Source: Comamonadaceae bacterium
GTDB lineage: Bacteria; Pseudomonadota; Gammaproteobacteria; Burkholderiales; Burkholderiaceae_C
Assembly (NCBI GenBank): GCA_021286965.1
Contig: JAJTBK010000101.1
Span: 1-10,604 of the forward strand
Length of the DNA stretch: 10,604 bases
Reading direction: 5' to 3'
Every line of letters begins with the position of its first letter. Position 1 is the stretch's first letter. Positions 6,551-10,604 of the stretch are shown here, in pieces. A model generated the notes under the pieces. That model made no database searches and was not told the DNA's origin. It saw only the letters and a program-made list of their open reading frames with translations. The position numbers and the translations under genes are program-made.

Positions 6551-7330
6551 TTACTGGCCCAGTGCCCACACGGCGGGCGTGTGCTTGTCGGCGGGCACGG
6601 CGTGGCCCTGCCAATCGCGCACGCTGCGGCTGTGGACCTGGGCGCTGGCCAGGGTCAGGCCAGCGGCCACGGCCAGGCGCGTGCTCGGCTGCAGGGTGTG
6701 CAGCAGGGCTTGCCACAGGGCGGCGTTGCGGTAGGGCGTTTCGATAAAGAGCTGGGTTTGCCCGGTTTTGAGCGCCAGCGCCTCCAGAGCGCGGATGCGC
6801 TGCGCACGCTCGGCACCGTCTTGCGGCAGGTAGCCGACGAAGGCGAAGTTCTGGCCGTTGAGGCCGCTGGCCGCGAGTGTCAGCAGCAACGATACCGGCC
6901 CCACCAGCGGCACGACGCGCGCGCCCAGGTCGTGCGCGGCGCGCACCACGGAGCTGCCGGGGTCGGCGACGGCGGGCATTCCGGCCTCGCTCACCAAGCC
7001 CATGTCGTGGCCGGCGAGCAGGGGCGCGAGCAGGCTGCGCGCGTCCAGGCGGGCCTGGCCTTGGCTGCCGTGGTCGCCTTTTTTGTGCACCTCGCGCGGC
7101 AGCTCGGCAATCTGCTGCGCCTGCAGCGGTGCGGCCAGGGGGTGCAGGGCGTCGATGCGCTTTAAGTAAGCGCGGCAGCTTTTGGCGTTTTCACACACCC
7201 AATGGGTGATTTGCGCCGCCTGCTGCAGCGTGCCGGCGGGCAGTGCGTCGCTCAGCGGGGCTTGGCTGGCGCAGCCGAAATCGAGCGGCGCGGGCACCAG
7301 GTAGAGCGTGCCCAGGGCGGCGGCGCTCAT
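6551..7330 (-). CDS. RsmI-like SAM-dependent methyltransferase (tetrapyrrole methylase fold), target unknown
   Basis: A 259-residue protein of the tetrapyrrole methylase / RsmI fold. Visible motifs: GTLYLVPAPLDFG at residues 7-19, where RsmI has LVATPIGNLGD; ENAKSCRAYLK at 47-57; SEAGMPAVADPG at 114-125, the counterpart of the RsmI SDAGTPxxSDPG loop; PLVGPVSLLLTLAASGLNGQ at 141-160; and TQLFIETPYRN at 192-202. The last two, with ENAK and a C-terminal TPAVWA, resemble an RsmI-related family also found in Bacteroidetes rather than RsmI itself. RsmI makes the 2'-O-methyl of C1402 in 16S rRNA; whether this protein acts on rRNA is unknown. The ATG overlaps the maf stop as ATGA at 7327-7330, and pnuC follows after 10 bp. 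The family call is firm, the substrate open. Confidence 0.85.
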   Translation of the reverse strand: MSAAALGTLYLVPAPLDFGCASQAPLSDALPAGTLQQAAQITHWVCENAKSCRAYLKRIDALHPLAAPLQAQQIAELPREVHKKGDHGSQGQARLDARSLLAPLLAGHDMGLVSEAGMPAVADPGSSVVRAAHDLGARVVPLVGPVSLLLTLAASGLNGQNFAFVGYLPQDGAERAQRIRALEALALKTGQTQLFIETPYRNAALWQALLHTLQPSTRLAVAAGLTLASAQVHSRSVRDWQGHAVPADKHTPAVWALGQ

Positions 7331-7920
7331 GGCAGCACCAGCCCCGCAGCGCGCAGCAGGCGGCTGGTGCGGATCAGGGGCAGGCCAATGAGGGCGGTGG
7401 GGTCGTCGCTGTCGATGGCGTCGAGCAGCGTGATGCCCAGGCCCTCGCTCTTGGCGCTGCCGGCGCAGTCGTAGGGCTGTTCGGCCCGCAGGTAGCGTTC
7501 AATCTCGGCGTCGCTCAGGTCACGAAAGCGCACCTGCACGGGGGCCAGCTCCACCTGGGAAAAGCCCGGGGCGACCACGGCGACGGCGGTTTGAAAGACC
7601 ACCGTCTGGCCGCGCATCTGGCGCAGCTGGGCGGTGGCACGTTCGTGGTTGCCGGGCTTGCCCAGGCTCTGGCCGTGCAGGTCGGCCACCTGGTCGGAGC
7701 CGATGACGATGGCCTCGGGCTGCAGCGCCGCCACGGCCTGGGCCTTGGCCAGCGCCAGGCGCAGGGCGAGGGTGCGCGGGGTTTCGCCGGGCAGCGGGGT
7801 TTCATCGACCGCCGGGGCGGCGACGGTAAACGGCAGGTGCAAGCGGGTGAGCAGCTCGCGCCGGTAGCGCGAGGTCGAGCCCAATACCAGTGGGCGTTGC
7901 GGGGCGGGAGATTCAAGCAT
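7327..7920 (-). CDS. Maf/YceF-type nucleoside triphosphate pyrophosphatase (probable m7GTP)
   Basis: A 197-residue Maf-family pyrophosphatase, thought to remove modified nucleotides before they enter RNA or DNA. Motifs in order: LGSTSRYRRELL near residue 13 (phosphate contacts), DETPLPGE at 39-46, GSDQVA at 74-79 with likely catalytic base D76, GKPG near residue 87, and the C-terminal YDCAGSAKSEGLGI followed by DDPTALIGLPL. The AGSxKSEGLGI form is typical of the YceF branch, which hydrolyses 7-methyl-GTP, rather than the YhdE branch, which acts on dTTP and UTP. Its place next to and divergent from yceD-rpmF-plsX-fabH matches E. coli yceF, supporting orthology. ATG 7920 leaves 26 bp to the divergent yceD start. 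It is the first gene of the four-gene minus-strand run. Confidence 0.93.
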   Translation of the reverse strand: MLESPAPQRPLVLGSTSRYRRELLTRLHLPFTVAAPAVDETPLPGETPRTLALRLALAKAQAVAALQPEAIVIGSDQVADLHGQSLGKPGNHERATAQLRQMRGQTVVFQTAVAVVAPGFSQVELAPVQVRFRDLSDAEIERYLRAEQPYDCAGSAKSEGLGITLLDAIDSDDPTALIGLPLIRTSRLLRAAGLVLP

Positions 7921-7940
7921 GGGCGCGATTCTCTTACACT
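7912..7940 (+). promoter_or_regulatory. Candidate yceD promoter giving a leaderless mRNA
   Basis: TTCAAG (7912-7917) and TACACT (7935-7940) are spaced by 17 bp. TACACT shares four of six bases with the -10 consensus; the -35 is poor (three of six). The yceD ATG begins 6 bp after the -10, just where transcription would start, and no ribosome site precedes it. The -35 lies in the first codons of the divergent maf gene. Confidence 0.4.
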
Positions 7941-7946
7941 GCCGCG

Positions 7947-8510
7947 ATGACCAAGGAGTTCTCCCCCCGCCACCTCGATGTGAAGGCCTTTGCCCAGGCC
8001 GGCGCATCCCTGCATGGCCATGAATCGCTATTGAATTACGAGCGCCTGGCGCAAGAGGCGCAAGGCTTGCACCCTGATTTGCTTGTCGATTGGCAGGCCC
8101 AGGGCGCGCTGCGCACGGCCACCGGCGCCCAGTCCCAGGTGTGGCTGCAGCTGCAGGCACAGGCGAGTTTTCCCATGCATTGCCAGCGCTGCATGGGGCC
8201 GGTGGACGTGCCGCTGCAGGTCGAGCGCGATTTCCGTTTCGTCGCCGACGAGGCCACGGCCGAAGCGCAGGACGATGAGAGCGAGGAGGATTTGCTCGTA
8301 CTCAGCCGCGACTTCGATCTGCACGCGCTGATTGAAGATGAACTGCTCATGGCCCTGCCCATGGTGCCGATGCACGACGAATGCCCGGCGCCGGTGCCGT
8401 TGAGCGCCGGTGAAGCCGAGTTTGCACAGGCCAGCAGCGAAAAAACCAACCCCTTCGCTGCCCTGGCGCAGCTGCAGGAAAAACCGGTGGCCAAGCCCAA
8501 AATTGATTAG
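7947..8510 (+). CDS. yceD: YceD family protein (DUF177), linked to 23S rRNA accumulation
   Basis: A 187-residue soluble protein of the DUF177/YceD family; E. coli YceD has 173 residues. Members have been linked to 23S rRNA accumulation, but the mechanism is unclear. Visible features: a CQRC pair at residues 79-82 in the central beta-rich part, an acidic stretch at about 108-115 (QDDESEED), the conserved helix EDELLMALPMVPMH at 130-143 followed by DEC146P, and the closing KTNPFAAL motif near residue 165. The cysteines may bind a metal, which is inference. ATG 7947 is preferred over an in-frame upstream GTG at 7890, which lies inside maf. Order yceD-rpmF-plsX-fabH is widely conserved in proteobacteria. 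A perfect -10 box for rpmF starts 3 bp after its stop. Confidence 0.92.
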   Translation: MTKEFSPRHLDVKAFAQAGASLHGHESLLNYERLAQEAQGLHPDLLVDWQAQGALRTATGAQSQVWLQLQAQASFPMHCQRCMGPVDVPLQVERDFRFVADEATAEAQDDESEEDLLVLSRDFDLHALIEDELLMALPMVPMHDECPAPVPLSAGEAEFAQASSEKTNPFAALAQLQEKPVAKPKID

Positions 8511-8512
8511 GC

Positions 8513-8518
8513 TATAAT
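8513..8518 (+). promoter_or_regulatory. Candidate -10 box (TATAAT) of an rpmF promoter
   Basis: A perfect TATAAT lies 2 bp past the yceD stop and would start transcription near 8525, giving an rpmF leader of about 75 nt. The hexamer 17 bp upstream does not resemble TTGACA and there is no TG extension. A dedicated promoter for a ribosomal protein gene is biologically sensible. Confidence 0.5.
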
Positions 8519-8521
8519 TGT

Positions 8522-8539
8522 GGGCTTCGCGCGAATCCC
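8522..8539 (+). promoter_or_regulatory. Palindrome at the 5' end of the rpmF leader
   Basis: TTCGCGCGAA (8526-8535) is a perfect 10-bp palindrome, flanked by GGG (8522-8524) and CCC (8537-8539) that extend it past one C-T mismatch. It sits at the expected transcription start, so it could be an operator or a 5'-end RNA stem. No regulator is identified. Confidence 0.35.
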
Positions 8540-8600
8540 CCTCGTGTCTTTAATGGGCTGAATCGCGTTTTTACCAACCCTTAAGACCCTAGGAGCCACC

Positions 8601-8783
8601 ATGGCTGTTCAGCAAAACAAAAAGTCCCCTTCCAAGCGCGGTATGCACCGTTCGCACAACGCCCTGACGGTGCCCGGCATTGCCGTGGAGCCGACCACCG
8701 GCGAAACCCACCTGCGCCACCACATCAGCCCCAACGGCTTCTACCGTGGCCGCCAGGTGCTCAAGAACAAGTCCGAAGCCTGA
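8601..8783 (+). CDS. rpmF: 50S ribosomal protein L32
   Basis: A 60-residue basic protein, matching proteobacterial L32 from start to end: [20 protein letters not shown], a central [13 protein letters not shown] segment, and [12 protein letters not shown] near the C-terminus. It has no cysteines, so it is the zinc-free form typical of proteobacteria. The ribosome site AGGAG (8591-8595) is 5 bp before ATG 8601 and is the best Shine-Dalgarno sequence on this strand. An own promoter is likely just after yceD, and a strong terminator follows the gene, so L32 output may be set apart from that of the lipid genes downstream. Confidence 0.98.
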   Translation: MAVQQNKKSPSKRGMHRSHNALTVPGIAVEPTTGETHLRHHISPNGFYRGRQVLKNKSEA

Positions 8784-8802
8784 TACTGCTTTGAGCCTGT
8801 CC

Positions 8803-8844
8803 AAGGCCCGTGGCTACTTGTCGTAGCGCGGGCCTTTGTTTTTT
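8803..8844 (+). terminator. Strong rho-independent terminator between rpmF and plsX
   Basis: Outer arms AAGGCCCG (8803-8810) and CGGGCCTT (8829-8836) pair perfectly over 8 bp, an inner GCTAC/GTAGC stem (8813-8817 with 8823-8827) closes a 5-nt loop, and six T's run at 8839-8844. This is a textbook intrinsic terminator for plus-strand transcription, 20 bp after the rpmF stop. Confidence 0.9.
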
Positions 8845-8877
8845 CCGCTCCCCTTGGCCTTTGAACCCCAGCCACCC

Positions 8878-9930
8878 ATGATCACATTGGCAGTTGACTG
8901 CATGGGGGGCGACCACGGCCCCCGCGTCACCCTCGCGGCGTGCCGCCAGTTTCTCGATAAACACTCCGATGCCCAGCTGCTGCTGGTGGGCCTGCCCGCC
9001 AGCCTGGGCGATTTTGCGCATCCGCGTGCCCGCATCGTCGCCGCCAGCGAAGTCGTGGCCATGGACGATCCGGTGGAAGTGGCGCTGCGCAAGAAAAAAG
9101 ATTCTTCCATGCGCGTGGCCATTGCCCAGGTCAAGGATGGCGCCGCGCAGGCTGCCGTCTCGGCCGGCAACACCGGCGCGCTGATGGCGATTGCGCGCTA
9201 CCTGCTCAAGACGCTCGACGGTATCGACCGCCCCGCCATCGCCACCCAGCTGCCCAATGACAAGGGCGGCGCAACCACGGTGCTCGATCTGGGCGCCAAC
9301 GTCGATTGCTCGGCTGAACACCTGCTGCAATTTGCCGTCATGGGTTCGGCCCTGGTGTCGGTGCTGCAAGAAGGCAGCGCAGCCAGCGTGGGTCTGCTCA
9401 ATATTGGTGAGGAAGTCATCAAGGGCAGCGAAGTCATCAAAAAAGCCGGTGAGCTGCTGCGTTCGGCGGGCGAAGCCGGGGATTTGAATTTCTACGGCAA
9501 CGTCGAAGGCAACGATATTTTCAAGGGCACGGTCGATATCGTGGTCTGCGATGGTTTTGTTGGCAACGTGGCGCTCAAGGCCAGCGAAGGCGTCGCCTCG
9601 ATGGTGGTGGGCGGCCTCAAGCAGGAATTCAAGCGCAATATCTTCACCAAACTGGCGGCCATCGTGGCTTATCCGGTGCTATCTGCCCTGATGAAGCGCA
9701 TGGACTACCGGCGCTACAACGGTGCCGCGCTGCTCGGCCTGCGCGGTCTGGTGTTCAAGAGCCACGGCTCGGCCGATGCGCTGGCCTTTGAACAGGCTTT
9801 GAACCGCGCTTATGATGCGGCCCGCAACAACCTGCTCGATCGTGTCCGGACACGCATTGCACACGCGGCGCCGCTGCTGGCGCCGGCCTTGGTGCAGGCC
9901 GCCCCGGTTGCGCCAGCCCTCCAGCCTTGA
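8878..9930 (+). CDS. plsX: Phosphate acyltransferase PlsX (acyl-ACP:phosphate)
   Basis: A 350-residue peripheral membrane enzyme that turns acyl-ACP and phosphate into acyl-phosphate, the substrate of PlsY in phosphatidic acid synthesis. It starts with the typical [14 protein letters not shown] and shows [16 protein letters not shown] at about 61-76, [11 protein letters not shown] near residue 93, LDLGANVDC near residue 139, and [20 protein letters not shown] then [12 protein letters not shown] around 207-238. Length is close to the 356 residues of E. coli PlsX. The last 25 residues or so are Ala/Pro-rich, beyond the usual fold. ATG 8878 is chosen for the canonical N-terminus although no ribosome site precedes it; an in-frame ATG at 8836 lies inside the terminator T run and is rejected. 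It overlaps fabH by TTGA. Confidence 0.97.
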   Translation: MITLAVDCMGGDHGPRVTLAACRQFLDKHSDAQLLLVGLPASLGDFAHPRARIVAASEVVAMDDPVEVALRKKKDSSMRVAIAQVKDGAAQAAVSAGNTGALMAIARYLLKTLDGIDRPAIATQLPNDKGGATTVLDLGANVDCSAEHLLQFAVMGSALVSVLQEGSAASVGLLNIGEEVIKGSEVIKKAGELLRSAGEAGDLNFYGNVEGNDIFKGTVDIVVCDGFVGNVALKASEGVASMVVGGLKQEFKRNIFTKLAAIVAYPVLSALMKRMDYRRYNGAALLGLRGLVFKSHGSADALAFEQALNRAYDAARNNLLDRVRTRIAHAAPLLAPALVQAAPVAPALQP

Positions 9931-10604
9931 ACCCACGTTACTCCCGCATCACCGGCACCGGCAGCTACCTGCCGCAGCGCCGCGTCACGAACCAGAATCT
10001 GGCCGACGATCTGGCCGCGCGCGGCGTGGCAACGTCCGACCAGTGGATCGTCGAGCGCACCGGCATCCATGCGCGCCACTTTGCCGCGCCGGAAGAAAAA
10101 ACCAGCGACCTGGGCCTGCATGCGGCGCGCCAGGCGCTGGCCATGGCCGGGCGCCAGGCGCAGGAGATCGACCTGATCGTCTTCGCCACGTCCACGCCGG
10201 ACATGGTGTTTCCCTCCACCGCCTGCATCCTGCAAGACAAGCTCGGCGCCAACGGCTGCCCGGCGTTTGACGTCCAGGCGGTGTGCAGCGGCTTCGTCTA
10301 TGCGCTGACGGTGGCCGACGCCATGATCCGCTCGGGCTCGGCGCGCCGGGCGCTGGTGGTCGGGGCCGAGGTTTTCAGCCGCATTCTCGATTTCAACGAC
10401 CGCACCACCTGCGTGCTGTTCGGCGACGGCGCTGGCGCCGTGGTGCTCGAAGCCAGTGACGAGCCCGGCATTCTCGCCAGCGAGTTGCACGCCGACGGCA
10501 AGTACGTGGACATTCTGTGCGTGCCCGGCGGCGTCGCTGGCGGCGAGGTGGTGGGCAACCCGCTGCTGCAGATGGACGGCCAGGCGGTGTTCAAGCTCGC
10601 CGTC
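9927..10604 (+). CDS. fabH: Beta-ketoacyl-ACP synthase III, N-terminal part (cut by window edge)
   Basis: The initiating condensing enzyme of type II fatty-acid synthesis, joining acetyl-CoA to malonyl-ACP. The 226 codons present read [16 protein letters not shown] at the N-terminus, [10 protein letters not shown] near residue 38, and the catalytic C120 in [12 protein letters not shown], with [11 protein letters not shown] after residue 160. The catalytic His and Asn lie beyond the right edge. The only plausible start is TTG 9927, whose last two bases are the first two of the plsX TGA (TTGA overlap). This points to translational coupling with plsX and a weak start codon. Enough is present to be sure of the family, and plsX-fabH order is common in proteobacteria, where fabD, fabG and acpP often follow. 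Confidence 0.97.
   Translation, partial: MNPRYSRITGTGSYLPQRRVTNQNLADDLAARGVATSDQWIVERTGIHARHFAAPEEKTSDLGLHAARQALAMAGRQAQEIDLIVFATSTPDMVFPSTACILQDKLGANGCPAFDVQAVCSGFVYALTVADAMIRSGSARRALVVGAEVFSRILDFNDRTTCVLFGDGAGAVVLEASDEPGILASELHADGKYVDILCVPGGVAGGEVVGNPLLQMDGQAVFKLAV

Noticed and set aside
8836..8877. Upstream ATG extending PlsX by 14 residues
   Set aside because: It would start inside the terminator stem and T run, and the extra residues do not belong to the canonical PlsX N-terminus.
1..10604. Mobile elements, CRISPR arrays, tRNA or rRNA genes, defence or phage genes
   Set aside because: I saw no transposase or integrase motifs, no regularly spaced repeats and no tRNA-like cloverleaf in the few gaps; the genes are tightly packed housekeeping genes.

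Overview
The window is GC-rich chromosomal DNA from a betaproteobacterium, most likely of the family Comamonadaceae (Acidovorax-like). This placement rests on protein character (RNase E, RluC, L32, PlsX and FabH all read as Burkholderiales-type) and on gene order. I have run no database search. Its backbone is the rne / rluC / yceF (maf) / yceD / rpmF / plsX / fabH neighbourhood also known from Escherichia coli, with extra genes set between rluC and maf.

Layout. (1) 1-1730, minus: N-terminal 576 codons of RNase E; the C-terminal scaffold lies beyond the left edge. (2) 1731-2293: a 563-bp divergent intergenic region with no convincing gene, but with several inverted repeats and a G-quadruplex motif; it probably holds a long rne leader and the rne and rluC promoters. 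(3) 2294-5394, plus: a tight four-gene run of rluC, a HAD phosphatase, a small Rieske ferredoxin-like protein and an S49 membrane peptidase. (4) 5395-5461: a short convergent spacer with an 11-bp tandem repeat and an imperfect hairpin flanked by A and T runs, probably a bidirectional terminator. (5) 5459-7920, minus, transcribed from right to left: maf (YceF type), an RsmI-like methyltransferase, pnuC, and a stand-alone NadR-type nicotinamide riboside kinase; two junctions are ATGA overlaps and one is a 10-bp gap. (6) 7921-7946: a 26-bp divergent spacer. (7) 7947-10604, plus: yceD (DUF177), rpmF, a strong intrinsic terminator, plsX and the first 226 codons of fabH.

How the genes work together. 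The ends carry core functions: RNA decay and rRNA processing (rne), 23S rRNA pseudouridylation (rluC), ribosome or rRNA-linked proteins (yceD, rpmF), and the start of fatty-acid and phospholipid synthesis (plsX, fabH). The inserted minus-strand genes include a two-gene salvage unit: PnuC brings in nicotinamide riboside and the kinase traps it as NMN. No phage, insertion sequence, CRISPR, tRNA or rRNA was seen.

Most of the window is ordinary housekeeping DNA. The points most worth checking are the structured rne-rluC intergenic region, the uncharacterised RsmI-like family next to maf, the Rieske/S49 pair, a possibly leaderless yceD start, and the terminator between rpmF and plsX. I found no clearly new multi-gene system.
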